Assembly (NCBI GenBank): GCA_029378245.1
Contig: JARKIF010000070.1
Span: 62,001 to 126,000, forward strand
Source of the DNA: Roridomyces roridus
Lineage: Eukaryota > Basidiomycota > Agaricomycetes > Agaricales > Mycenaceae
Length of the DNA stretch: 64,000 nucleotides
Direction of reading: 5' to 3'
Shown here piece by piece: positions 31,889-46,262 of this stretch; position 1 is the first letter of the stretch, and each line of letters begins with the position of its first letter. The notes under the pieces are model-generated. The model was given only the letters and a program-made list of their open reading frames with translations, searched no databases and was not told the origin of the DNA. The position numbers and the translations under genes were made by a program.

Positions 31889-33652
31889 GTTGCTGTGAAG
31901 ATCCCCAGTGTCGGCATATATAATGAATGGTGCGGCCTGGGCGCGCTCCTGATACCGCGCCCAGTGGAGATCTGACGGAAAACCGAACATTTGTTGCGAC
32001 ATGTCAGTTCCTTCGATTCGCGAGGCCCACCCGAGGCGCTGGTCAGCGATTCAGCATCCGTGGCGACGAGCAATGAAGGCTACCATAGACACTACGGGCA
32101 AACACGGGGCACGTCCTTGACGCACGCCCGCCTGTTCCTTTGTTTAGACAAAGAAAATGGACTTTCGTGAAGGGCACACCATCTCCGGGTGCGTCGTGCT
32201 TTGTCCCCCGTGAGTTATCAGACTAGGAAACGGCCACACAATTTCTCGATGTCTGGTGCACAGCACAGTACACCAAAGAGGCCGACGCCGCGGCCGAATG
32301 ACTTTTGCGAGGGTGGAGCACATAGTCTCGGCAATACAGAGGGAGCGGATTTCAGTATTTCTGTTCAGAGTACATCAGCCACGCTCTAGATTCAACGGGA
32401 AGCACTGCGCCCAATTACCGGTGGCAGACAACTGCCTGGGAGACTCCGACATGGACGGTCCCCGTATCTCGTCCAGTATGCGCAAAACAAAAGAATGGAA
32501 AGGATCATTTCAAATTGAAACTGAAGTCCAATCTAAACCTGGCAATTGAGGGGCCGTCAGCGCGTCAGTTTTAGTCTGAGCAAGCCCGATCATCCACGAT
32601 CCTCCCGGTAAGCCAGCCGGGTAAGCATTACCTACTTGCCTGACCTGCAGTTACATGTTCAAATGGCGATACGCGCCGGTGCTGTAATAAGGTTTTTGGT
32701 TTGGTCTCCGCAACCTGAAGGCGGCCGACAAGGAGAGCTGGTTCGCCGTCGGTCCGCGACGATACCGCCATCGGTAGCTACGCCATACGGATTTGCCCAG
32801 CGCTGAGGTAGATGGATATGTACCAGTGGAGAATCACAGAGCGGCTTTACGCACTAGGGAAGATGGCGTAGCGCCCTCTATCAAGAGCGGCCCGTTCCGA
32901 AACCCTAAACTCCGATTCCCTGAATGGATCCGCCCAGATGTGAACGCCCGGGTTCACGTTACGGCCCGGCGCCCCGGAGTAATCGTCTAGGAAAATGCAC
33001 GTAATATATCGTAGACTCCATGAACCTGTGGAGTTTGTATATCAGGTAGCCGGAGGAGCGCAAGCTTGGTCGGGACCAGTGGCACTACCGCCGCGGAGAG
33101 TAAGACGTGGACGGTCAGCGGAAGAGTCACAAGTTGGAAGGAACCAAATGATTCATGTTCCTGCCGGAAAATCCTGAATTACAAGCCAGAAAAGAAATCA
33201 TACGTGCGAGTCCACTGGAAGGACGATCCAGCTCGCGACGAGCGCCCAGTTTCTAGATGCGAATCAGCTTTGGCAGCGGCTCGGATGCCGTGTGTGGGGT
33301 AATATGGGCGCAGGGTCGCATCGCGATGCTCCCTGACGTCGGCGCCCATGCTACTCAACTTGTCCAGCGGGGTTCGTCCCATATATTCCGGGCGCCTGCT
33401 AGTCAAAACGCGTCGGTGCGGAGAACGGAGTGGCATTGAGGATGATTACGAACTGAGATTCGTGGGCTTTCGGCGGCAAGCTTTCGTACGACGCACCGGG
33501 ACGCCTTGAGCTACTTGAAAGTTTTGACAAAGACTGACAGACCGGCATGATCCGATATCATCGCTGATCGGAGTTGAAATCGTTAATCGAACTCAAGCAG
33601 ACTCAAGCACGCTGGCTCGCATTATTACGGGGTATGTAGTTACATTATTTAT
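31889..33652. other. 1.8-kb spacer without recognisable gene
   Basis: Only short frames without family resemblance. At 32041-32080 a minus-strand string reads LLVATDAESL, similar to the LLVATDAKIADHL exon of the OMTs, so a small OMT relic may lie there. Nothing else is supported between OMT3 and the halogenase gene. Confidence 0.4.
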
Positions 33653-35676
<2,024 letters not shown>

Positions 35677-36782
35677 ACGGGAAAAAAAGTGAGAGTAGGG
35701 TAGTCACCTCACTGACTGACCACGGCAGTTATAATCAAATGGACGATCTCGGCCCTGGCTAGGCGAACACCGCGATACAGTATCACTCTGTTGAAAGACA
35801 TCAGAACAACAGGTACAGCAAAGCGCTGTTGCGTAGGGAGACGCCCTGCCCTGCCGCCCAAGTCCGTAAATTGAGTGAAGTGAAATCGGAGCAAGAGTGA
35901 AACATACACACCCATCAAACGGCATCCCGCGCCCCCGATTGAGGCAGAGCATACCCACGCTCCATATTGGTTTAACACTTTTTTGGGTTTACCCCCGTGG
36001 ATAGAAAGCCTACAGGAAGTATTCTGTCTCAGTTTCTGTAGATAGATAGTCAAAAACACATGGCATGTCGAACACGTCAGATGGGCGGCAGAAATAGCAG
36101 TCTCCAGATTTCAATGCGTGATGTTGTTCGCGGTAAATCACAGACAATCGAAGACGCGCAAATCCGAACTGCGTGATGGCCGTGGTTCGTTTCTATTTCA
36201 CTGCTAAATCACTGATCAACTAGGTCCGCCGAAATCATTTCAATCCTTACCCCTTACCACAAGGTCATCACGCCACGGGCGATGAACAGTTCGACCTGGC
36301 GGTGGCATCGCACAGAGAGCGCCCTTAGCCGAGCCGTGAAAACATACGTAGAGACGTAGAGGTTTCGGCACTCAATCTTTTGTCATTGTCAACTTGGCGG
36401 ACGGACATTTGATTCCCCACACCGCCTTCAAGCAATGGCATGGGAGATCTTCACGGATCGACGGAAACGTTTCCTCGGCGCTTTTCGCACGTGTAGCAAG
36501 AACCCCGAGAGAGTCTAGATCTATCACGCCACGTCCTTGCCACAGGTTCCTGTAAGGGGCGCTGGTCAACACTTACCCGGGAACGGAGGTTCAGCGAGAA
36601 CGGCACCATCTCCCTTCGGGTACGTTTATTTTTCCGCATTGACGGGATGAAAAGGGATGATCGCATCCTTCGAGGTACACGCGGGAAGAACTGATTGTTG
36701 GAGGGTTGCCATAAGATGTGTGCGGAAATCTACACGTACATATTATTATCTGGATTGTACAAACAAGGCCGCGTGGTAGTAA
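35677..36782. other. Spacer between halogenase and PKS
   Basis: 1.1 kb with no convincing gene. It must contain the halogenase promoter and the PKS 3' end region. Short frames here lack homology and splice logic. Confidence 0.4.
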
Positions 36783-39700
36783 CTAAACGCTTTGCAGCGA
36801 TTCCAAATACTGGCATGCGTCTGCAATGCGTAGGGATAGTTGGCTAATCTAAAACGAGATTAGTTAGCATATGGGCCCAGTATCAAGTGACGAAGCACAT
36901 ACATTAGATGAATGGAATGGCTCAAAGTGATGTCCTGGAATATCGAGGACTTTGACAGAACAGTGGGCGAGGCTTTGCCACCCTGCGACGGAGGTTTGGG
37001 GATCACTACGGTCCGAGAGCCAAGTCGGAATGTCCGGGCATCCTTGAAGGCTGAAGGGTTTGCTCGAGCGGAGGAGCACTAGCGGTGGGCAGATGCTCGC
37101 TGTCGCGTGCGGTACATACTCTGCGATTAAACGCGTGTTGATCGAAAACTGCCTCTTGATCAAGGTGCTGAGGCCCGAGCGTCTCTCGAGCGCCAATACG
37201 TTGTCAATGAGGGAATCGGAGAGAGGGACGTGGTTGATTGGGCTGGGGGAGTCGATGAGGATGATTCCTTTGACTTGAATGCCACGACTGGAAAGCTGCA
37301 AGGCAATCTCATAGGCAACGACGCCGCCAAAAGACCATCCTGAGGAAGACGTCAGACAAATACGCGTCAACATTGGATGCACGCTTACCTCCTAGTAAGA
37401 GAGGACCAGAAGTGGTACTGAGGATATACTTGACATAGGCGGACGCCATATCGACCAAGCTACCCCAGGGACGGCTGCTGGTAAACCGAGGATTGTGAAT
37501 GCCCCAAATGTCGCGGTCGAGGGAGGAGAGACGGTCGTAGTAGTTGACTAGACCGCTCCCATCGTGTATGAAGAAGAGGGGAAGATGATCAGAGGTCTCG
37601 GAGCGCTGAATGAGGGCAGGGACGCTGTCGATGTGAAGGGTCTTGACGATCCACTCTAGACTTGGGCTGATAGGAGTAATCATCGACTGCTGGGCACCCT
37701 CAAGCTTCGCCTCAGAGATGACGATCGCCGGTAAGATCTTCGAGGAGGGGGACTTTGGACCTGCGATATACGCCTGAATCGCCTGGGGTGTTGGGTAGTT
37801 GGCAAAGAAATCGCTGGGGAGATTGAGCCCAAACTCGGTTTTGAGGGCATGCAGGGCTTCGATTGTGGTCAGTGAATCAAGGCCCACATTCGCGAGCTCC
37901 GTCTCGGGAGTGAGGTTGTCAACGCTGATTTCGAGCACGGAGGACAAAACGGCGATCACATCCGGCACACCGGTGGGCAACAATTCATCGACGTCCGAGA
38001 GTTTCTCGTCGATCAGCGTGCGCGGTGTCGCTGTTCCTTCGCTAATGGCAGTCTTGCCGGGCATCTCGACCTTCGAAGCGACCTCGTTGCAGATGTCAGC
38101 GACAGTGGTGCCGAAAGAAAGAGCACGCGCGTCCAACTCTGCGGTAGGGAAGGCGGCAGAGAGGGCTGCAAACATCTCAATAGACATCATCGAGTCGATT
38201 CCAAGGGCTGCCAAGTCGGCGTCAAGGGTAACGGCGGGGAGTGGAATGTTGCACAACTCGGATACCAGTTTGATGACAATACAGTCGATATCTGCTGCAG
38301 GCGGTGGAGAGGGACTGGCCGTCCGACTTGCGACCTGCGGCGCCTTGGCCGGCCGCGGCGCAGACTTGCCTGCCGCCCGACCAAGACTCGCCTTCAAGCC
38401 ACTGAGGCGTACACGGCGGAAATGTATGCCCTTCAAATGCGCAACAATACGACGTGGCTCTGCGACCTGGATCGCATATGCCTCTGCGAGCATGACACTC
38501 TGCTCGGGTAGCCAGGCATGGCTGCAATACACCAAGTAGGGCTTGTCGTTGTCCACGAGGGCCGGGAAGACTTTGACAGCGTCGACCTGGGTGCAGATGT
38601 AAGCGTCGTTGTGGTCTCCCTGCATGTTGGCGACGAAGCCAGCCACATGTAACAGTGTATCCATCCACACCGGGTGCACCACAAACTTCCCACGGTCATA
38701 GTCGGCTGGTAGTTGGATAGTAGCGCAACCCTCCATGCCACTCGCATCCAAAGTGAGCGACTGAATGGTGTGGTATGGCTTGGCGTAGTCGACGACGCGC
38801 GGGAAGAGGTACTCGTAGACAGTACGGGTGGAAAAGACCTCGGGTAGCCTATCGCCTTGCGGCTGCAGTACGGCGGTGATGCGGCGGGTGAGGACAGGGA
38901 GCGTCTGTACAAGCTTTGTCGTCGCGCGGAGGCTGGGCTGATACTTGAATTCGCCATGCATGTGCACCGATTCATCATCAGACCCGTCGATTCGCGAGCC
39001 AACCGTAAACTTGCATTGGTCTGGAGCCATCACGATCCTGGTAACCACTGTGCGCGCCACGCTCTCGTCGTACACCAAGGGCTTCTCGAACATTGTCTGG
39101 CGAAGCACGACGTGACTGTCATGATGCACCGTCTCCAGATGGCGACCCCCAAGCTCTACTCCCGCGAGGACAAGCTCCAGGTAAACTGACGCAGGACACA
39201 ACGGAGCCCCGCCGACGGTGTGTCCCATAATCGCATCCGCGAGCTGAGTGATGGGTGTCTCGAAGACGGCGACAAAGCCATTGTCAACGCTGGGATACTG
39301 CACCCATTGATGCAGCAGCGCGTATTGGGCGATGAGATCGCGTTTGGCTTGAGATTCCTCCACCGGAGCAAGCGCGGCTGTCGGCTCTTTATACGACACC
39401 CAATACTTGGTCTTGGCCAGAGGATACGATGGCAGACTGATACACTGGAGGTCGGGCAGATGCGCAAAGACTGCTCGCCAACCCAGTTCTCCTCCCAGAT
39501 GCGAACAATACAGCGCAGCAAGGGAACTCATCAGCGTCGTCCACGACCCATCTTGCTGCTGCTTCCTCAAAGACGTCAGGAGTATCGCGTCGGAAAGTGA
39601 GGGCTGCGCCTTGAGCATCGGTAGACATGTCGAATGAGGCCCAAGTTCGATCCAAACGTTCCTATGACTGGCAAAATCGGGCATGTCGAGCAGTGCGCCA

Positions 39701-42700
39701 AGCCCGCGCTCGAATTGCACAGGCTCCGCGCAGTGGCGCGCAAAGTACGCCGCATTGAATACGGAAGTGTCGCCGGGCATTACGACATCGCCGAAAACGT
39801 TTGAAACGACGGGGATCAGCGGGGCGCGCACGCGAATACGTTCGGCGAGAACAAAGTGAGTAAGGTCATCCAGCAGCGGTGTCATCGCGGGGCTGTGGTA
39901 GCCAAAGGGGACAGCAAGCAACAGGCTCTTCACGGCATTATTGTCCAGTTGGGCCTTGAGCAACTTGAGTTGCGAAATGGGTCCCGAAAGCACTGTGTCG
40001 GTAGGGGTATTGCAGCACGCGATTGAGAGGTCCGAGAATGCGGGAGATTCGCGAAGGGCGTGTTGGACGCCGGAAGAGGGCATGTTCACGGTGATCATTC
40101 CGGTGCTGTCGCGGTCGCACTTTTGCACCATCAGGCGGGCACGGTGAGCAACTATCAGAAGCGCGTCTTTCATAGTGAGCACTCCTGCGGCGACGAGAGC
40201 TGCATATTCTCCTAGACTGCAAAGAAAATCAATACGTGAAAAAGGGAGCAGACCGAGAGGATATATACCTATGCCCGACGACTGCAGCAGGCTTCAAGCC
40301 CCAAGACATCCAAAGACGCGCTAATCCACACTCGAGGACGAAGATGGCCGTCTGGATTGCCTGCACCTCTTCGCCGTCCTCTCCCCTGCCCAAGATAACA
40401 TCGCGCACTCCACAGAAGCCCGACTTCAAAAGCAATACATCGCACTCATCCACACACGCACGAAACACCGCACTGTGCTCGTATAACCCACGCCCCATGC
40501 CGCGATAGGCCACACCTTGACCCGAAAACACGAAAATCACCAAGGATTCGCCTTCCTGTTTGGCCTTGGTTTGCACCACAGCCGGGGGACTATTTGATAG
40601 CTTGTCGACCAGCTCCGTGCGGTTCGCTGCAACCACCGCGATCCGGTGCGAGTACATCTGGCGGCGCGCGGTCATCGTGTAGGCAATGTCGGAAAGTGGA
40701 ATGGGCGCTGAAGCCGGAGAACGCAGCCAATCGATGTAGGAGAGACGCAAGTCCTGTAGCGCCGAGGGTGTCTTGGCGGAAAGTCCAAACACGAGCGGCA
40801 AGTCTTCGGGAGACGTGGCATTCGAAGAACGGATATACTCCTCGACCACGATGGCGGTATTCGACCCAGCTGCTCCAAAGTTGTTGAGCAGCGCTACACG
40901 CGTCATCCCCGGATGGCTGGGTTCCCACTTCCTTCCCTCCTTCTCCGTCACGATAACAACATGGTCCTGCTCGAGAGGCGAAATGAGCGGGTTCCGCGTC
41001 TCTGGCGAGTAAGAAATCTGCCGCGGTATGTGCTTGTGCCGCAACATGAGAAGAAGCTTCGCAAGGCCAGCTGCACCCGACGCGGCCTCCAAATGCCCTA
41101 TATTGGCCTTGACGCTGGTGATGTGAAGCGGATTTACCGCTGCGCGTTTGGCGGAGAGAACGGAACGAAGACTGGCGACTTCGTTTGGGTCTCCCGCTTG
41201 CGTCCCCGTCCCATGCGCCTCGACGACATTGACGCGCTCCGGATCCACGCCCGAGTTCTCCAGCACGCTGCGGAAGAGCGCAGCTTGAGTTGCAGCATGA
41301 GGGTAGGTGATGCTGTGTGCGAGGCCACTTTGATTGACCTCCACTCCGCGAATGACGCCAAGAATGCGGTCGCCCTCACCAGCTGCCTCGGCATCCGAGA
41401 GACGCTTAAGCACGAAGAGGGCGCAGCCTTCGGAACGCGAGTAACCGTCAGCAGCAGCAGAGAAGGCTTTGCATTGGCCAGTGGGTGACAAAAAATGACC
41501 GCGGTCCAATCCAAGATACATCTGCGGACATGAGCATTGAATTTGAATCATGAGCCGAGCACGTACATCGGGGCTTGTGATGATATTGACACCACCAACG
41601 AGCGCGGCGTCGCAATCTCCATTCATCAACGCGCGGGCACCTTGATATAGTGCGATACTCGACGAAGAACATGCAGTGTCGACGACAATAGACGGCCCGC
41701 TGAGCTGCATCGCGAACGAAATTCGGCCGCTCAAAAATGCCCTCAGAGTACCTAGTCACCATAAGTCGCAAGTCGTGTTAATTGAGAAGAACGCACCGGT
41801 GCTGTAGTAGACGTCGATATCGTCCCTCAGATTCTGCACATAATCTCCCGTCGCAACGCCGACGTAGACTCCAAATCGTTCGGGGTTCCAACTAGGGGTG
41901 GCATTGGGGACGTACCCCGCGTCTTCGAGGGCTGCGAGAGCGGTCTGCAAAAGAACACGTTGCTGAGGGTCCATGCTCTTGGCTTCTCGAGGACTAATCT
42001 TGAAGAAAGTGTTGTCGAATTCGTCGGCATTGTCCAAAAAATTGCCAGTGTGGGCCTTCATCCGCCTGGTGGAGTTCTTCGCGTCATTGTAGTCCGAGAC
42101 CTTGAAGCGATTCTCGGGAATCTAGAGCACGATGAGCAAGAGCCAAGAAGGAGAGAGCTGACCAACCTCCGAGACGGTGTTGACGCCGTTCTGAAGAATG
42201 TCCCAAAGTTGATCCGCTGTCGGCGCTCCCGGCAGATTGGCAGCCATGCCGACGATGGCGATCGGCTCTTGCTTTGCCATCTGCCCTCGCGTCGCGTCGA
42301 CACTGGTAGTCCCCAAAGCACGCTCCGTCGTCTTGCACAATCCTTCTCCTGGCCCGAAATTGATGAGACGTCCACCAATTCCCTCTCCGCGCATCTGGCC
42401 CAGCACCACGTCCCAATTGACTGGCTGCATGAGCAGCATGTCCACAACCCTCTCAATCAACCTAGCGCCCTGTGTATCCGGACCTAGCGCCACGCCCAAT
42501 GCCGTATCTCGCACCGGGACCCTGAGATCACCGAAATCTGGAAACCCAACTCTGCGACGGACGAGGTCGTTCAGCACGTCATCACGCGTGTCCGTGAGCA
42601 CGGGCGCGTGGTAGAGGGCATCGACGGTGGTCTTGTGGGCTACAATTCCCTTGTTGCGCGCCAACGATGCCGCAAATGCTGATAGAACATCCGGGCGGCC

Positions 42701-43415
42701 TGAGACGGTAACGCAGCTGCTGTCGGCAACAGCTGTTATGTAAAGACTCGAAGTCTATGGCGGATCAGCTTCCTTTCCCTTCGAAGAGTAGAGAACGATT
42801 TACCTTTTGGAAACTCTGCAGAAGCTCCTCTGCCGCCACCCTTCCCATTCCGAGGACTACGAAGCTCCACGGCGCGTTCTCCTCATCGGGCGCGTGTTGT
42901 TGCAGACTCTTCGCACGGAACATGCTCGCCCTGACCCCAACCCAGAACGCCACCCGGAACCCCTGAACCGCGTGTGCGATGAAACTCCCCAGGTCGCCTG
43001 AAGCAGCGACAACGACCGCCGGGAGAATGCCCGACGAGAAGCCCAAGATCCCAGCACCCCCGACGCGAGTCAACGCATCCACAAACGGACTCTTCGATCC
43101 AGAAGCCTCACTGACGAAGCGGAGGTACCGCAGCGTGTGTACGAGGAAGAGGGTGGTCCCAGAGAGTATCGGATGGCCCTCGTACTTGTGGTTCAGGAGG
43201 AGTGATTCTGGAGAGTCAAAGTCGCGCCCGTCAATGTCGAGCGAGTCGAGAGACGTGAGCTCAGCGTGGAATGCCTCGAAACAGGCCCTCAAGAGGCTCC
43301 TCCCCTCAGCCTCTTGTGCATCCTGCAAGGCCTGAGTACGTGCGCGCGCCATCGTGGATGCAGAGCTGCCTTGACCAGCGAAGAGAGGGATATCCATGTT
43401 GGAAAGGGAGGACAT
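36783..43415 (-). CDS. Non-reducing polyketide synthase (SAT-KS-AT-PT-ACP-ACP-TE)
   Basis: About 2,100 residues in several exons. In order: SAT (GFSSGILPA, Ser in place of the usual GxCxG Cys); KS with DTACSSSS near 41670, [11 protein letters not shown] and [14 protein letters not shown] with [10 protein letters not shown] rebuilt across an intron near 40210-40265; PT with the His in [12 protein letters not shown] (about 39225) and the Asp in [10 protein letters not shown] (about 38660); ACP1 GIDSM (about 38193); ACP2 GLDSL (about 37875); TE with GWSFGG across an intron (about 37335) and [10 protein letters not shown]. The last exon, 36848-36783, ends [13 protein letters not shown]. There are no KR, DH, ER or methyltransferase domains. 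The set fits an orsellinic-acid-type tetraketide synthase. This is the core enzyme of the cluster. Confidence 0.93.
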
Positions 43416-43757
43416 GGGCGCTGAAAGGAAAGCAGGGACGAGATAAAGGAATAGTTTGCGGAACAGAGTTGCTCAATCACGACTAATATACATCACAGCC
43501 GCTCGGGCTGACCTTTGACGCGACGCGTCCTGACTTGTGTGTGTAAAGACGGGTAAAGCTGTACACTCATCATTGAATACCAGATCGGGCACCCGATTTC
43601 TTCTTCAGATTCGCTTGCTATGTAGCAACTTGAAGGGGAAAGTAACCAAAGTGAATAATTTATATAGAAAAAACCTAACTACTAAAACAAACATGCCACA
43701 GCATCAGAATATTACATCGTACACGTCTCACCAAGGCACCGGGCGCGCATCCGTGGC
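43416..43757. other. Spacer upstream of PKS
   Basis: 342 bases holding the PKS promoter and the 3' flank of the DUF6533-type gene (both minus strand). No gene seen. Confidence 0.4.
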
Positions 43758-45431
43758 TCAAACCACCCTCGTTAGCTCAATGGCATCCGACGGCGCTCTG
43801 GAATGTTTTCCATCAGAGAACTTGGCAGACTTGGTGTCGTCGTTGTTGTCAACATCAAAAATCGTGCCCTCCATCTCCCCACCGAGGTTCCCCACAGAGA
43901 AGAATGTCGTGTCGCCGCCGACCGTCTTCGAAGTCCTTCGACTGCTGTACCCGGCACGGGTGGCGAATGACATCATGGGGAGTTCGCTCGTCACCACTGC
44001 GCGCGACGAGCCCCGGCGTAGATTGAGGTGGAGGCGGGAAATCATAATAGCTGTCATAATTTGACTGAAGCTGTAAAAAATTGGACGTCGGTAAACCGAG
44101 AATCGACACAGAGAACGGCAGCACTGACCTCGCCCCAGCGGCCTTCATATCCTGTACCGCGCTCTAGATTCGGTTTGGTGAGCAGGTCAGATGAACATGG
44201 CCAAAACTCACGAAATAAATAATGCAGTTAACCAAGTTGACGCTGAAAATAATCATAAAGTACATGACACCATCGCGCAGAAGGATGTGCATGTAGCTGC
44301 AGCACAAAGTAAGCACTCGGACCAAGGGAAAATAAACGCCCGACTTACTTCATTCTGCCGTGCTCCCGTTGATAGCGAAGCGTTCTCCACAGAGTGAGGA
44401 GGAAGATCAAGGTATCTGTCGCTATCGGTGCAGCCCAGAAAGCCCCTTGGAAAACGTAAGAATGCTGAGCGCTGGCCGGCCAACAACGATTCGAGCTTAC
44501 CGAACCAGTCATTGTTCCCAGTCAGAACACAGCCTTGACGTCGGGTGAGCGGAATGTATTGTCGGTAAACGCAAATTAGCTACCTGGGAATCCCGGAGGC
44601 AGAGGGACGCCTACGGGCGCTTGGTGTCAGAGAAAGCGGCTAGCCGGATAAGATGGGTTACTCACGGATGCCGAAATGCAGAGCCCATCCCATGAGGACA
44701 ATCTGGGCGGATAGGACGGCGAGGAGGAAGGACAGAACGTATTTGTTCGAAAGGTAAAGGGCGTAAACTCGTAGGATCAAAGTCACTGAATGGGAGGTGA
44801 GTGGGCTATTTCCGAAAGGGCAGGTGACTTGCATTCGGCGACTGCAAGAATGTCAGTATCAAGCGATCTTATCCATCTAGTCGAGAGACGTACTGGCGAC
44901 TAGGGACATTGTGGCAGCTCCAGGGAATAGAACGTATTTTTCACATCTGAAGGACATCGGTTCACGGATCGTCCGGATAGCACAGAACGTACGTCTCGAC
45001 CGACCACTGCGTCTCGAAGAAAGCTAAATTCGAGTTGAGAGATCCGGGATAGGGGGTAGGCGAGGCACGTACCAACTTGCAAGACGATGAACTGGCCGTG
45101 GGTCACATATCGATTCAGGTAGAAGAGGGTCGAAGCCAAGGTGAGCGGCTGCGACCAAATCTTGTCCACTTCCGCCGGGAAAGTTAAAACTGAATGAATG
45201 AGTTTGGATTACCGTCCGCAGTGCAGACAGCGCGTACTGTGGTCATATATGTACAGAACATAACTGTGAGGCGAATCAGTTCGGAGTCCCGTCTGTAGCA
45301 GCTAGCGCCGACTTACCAAGCCGTTGCGAACATATAATTGTTGCGCCTGAGAAGAACATGAGTCCCGAAGCAGCACTGCAGGGCCAGGAAGGACTCACAA
45401 ATGCATAAACGCAGTGGCTAGAGACTCCATC
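43758..45431 (-). CDS. DUF6533-type multi-pass membrane protein
   Basis: Many short exons from MESLATAFMH at 45431. Decoded pieces include RNNYMFATACYVLYIYDH, LTFPAEVDKIW, TLFYLNRYV, CEKYVLFPGAATMSLV, VTLILRVYALY, FQGAFWAAPIATDTLIFLL, TLWRTLRYQREHGRMK, LLRDGVMYFMIIFSVNLVN and a hydrophilic C-terminal tail ending ELTRVV (stop 43758). The order LTFPxEVxxIW, LNRY, WRT-x-H, LLRDGxxYF is typical of the basidiomycete DUF6533 family of seven-pass membrane proteins of unknown function. It could be a receptor-like or transport protein. Its position between the PKS and OMT4 may be incidental. Confidence 0.75.
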
Positions 45432-46262
45432 GGAACGGGTCAAAGAAAGAGAAAACGGAGCACGTATCGGGGACTTCGCTCTGATATACGGTTTCTTTAC
45501 CGGAGGTAGCTGGAAATGGGTGACGTTAGACCCACTGGGAGCATGTTTGTTTCATCAGACATGTCATATGCACCAAAACGACTTAGATTCCCTTGTGACT
45601 TGTCCCTTGAACTCGATGCAAATCAATGATAGACAGCGGGGCGCTCTGTAGCCTGCAGCGTTCCTGTGAAATCCAGGCTATTTGAGCGCAGACGAAGCCA
45701 GCTTTCCTACATTCCAGGTCCCTCTGTAGCCGACGGGAATTTTGGGAATCTGCTGGCGCATGGCGATATTGAACTGCAGTGTGAATCTGTCAGATCTCGC
45801 GACCCGGGTAGAACAAACTCAATCTTTCGACGCCGCCACGATTGATTTCGGCGGAGTCTCCCGCGTGCTGTGCTCTCGGGAACGGTACCCATTAAGTTGG
45901 CGATGCGACAAGTCCGCATCACCGACTGTGGCGCCCTGACCGTGGTCGTGGACCGCGCCGCCTTCAAGTTGTACCGGTAAATTAATGTCGAGATGAATAC
46001 TTTGCGGATTTGGGCGCTGCCAGGTGCTGCCCTGAGCACGGCCATGCTGAAAACATGAGGAGAGATGAGATGGCTGTTATCTTGAAGCGATGTTGTGGTT
46101 TGTGACAAGTCCCGATCACGAGTTTTCCCACACCTTGCCATCGAACGACGCGCGAACTGGTTTGTCCGATGCTTGTCGGCCACGATCTACCACCCAAAAT
46201 GGCTATCTACGCGACGCGGATCGCTACCCATCCCAATCCTCTCTCTCCCCGTCTGCTCAGAA
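45432..46262. other. Spacer between DUF6533 gene and OMT4
   Basis: A minus-strand stretch near 45685-45790 reads FNIAMRQQIPKIPVGYRGTW and ends in a stop, which looks protein-like. No start, partner exons or family could be found, so it is not called as a gene. The OMT4 promoter lies at the right end. Confidence 0.3.

Noticed and set aside
32189..33440. Several short plus- and minus-strand frames
   Set aside because: Random-looking translations without motifs.
37799..38539. Plus-strand 246-residue frame within the PKS
   Set aside because: Antisense to the two ACP domains; composition follows from the opposite strand.
45707..46183. Minus-strand 158-residue open frame
   Set aside because: No domain, start context or partner exons; only a short C-terminal piece in another frame looks protein-like.
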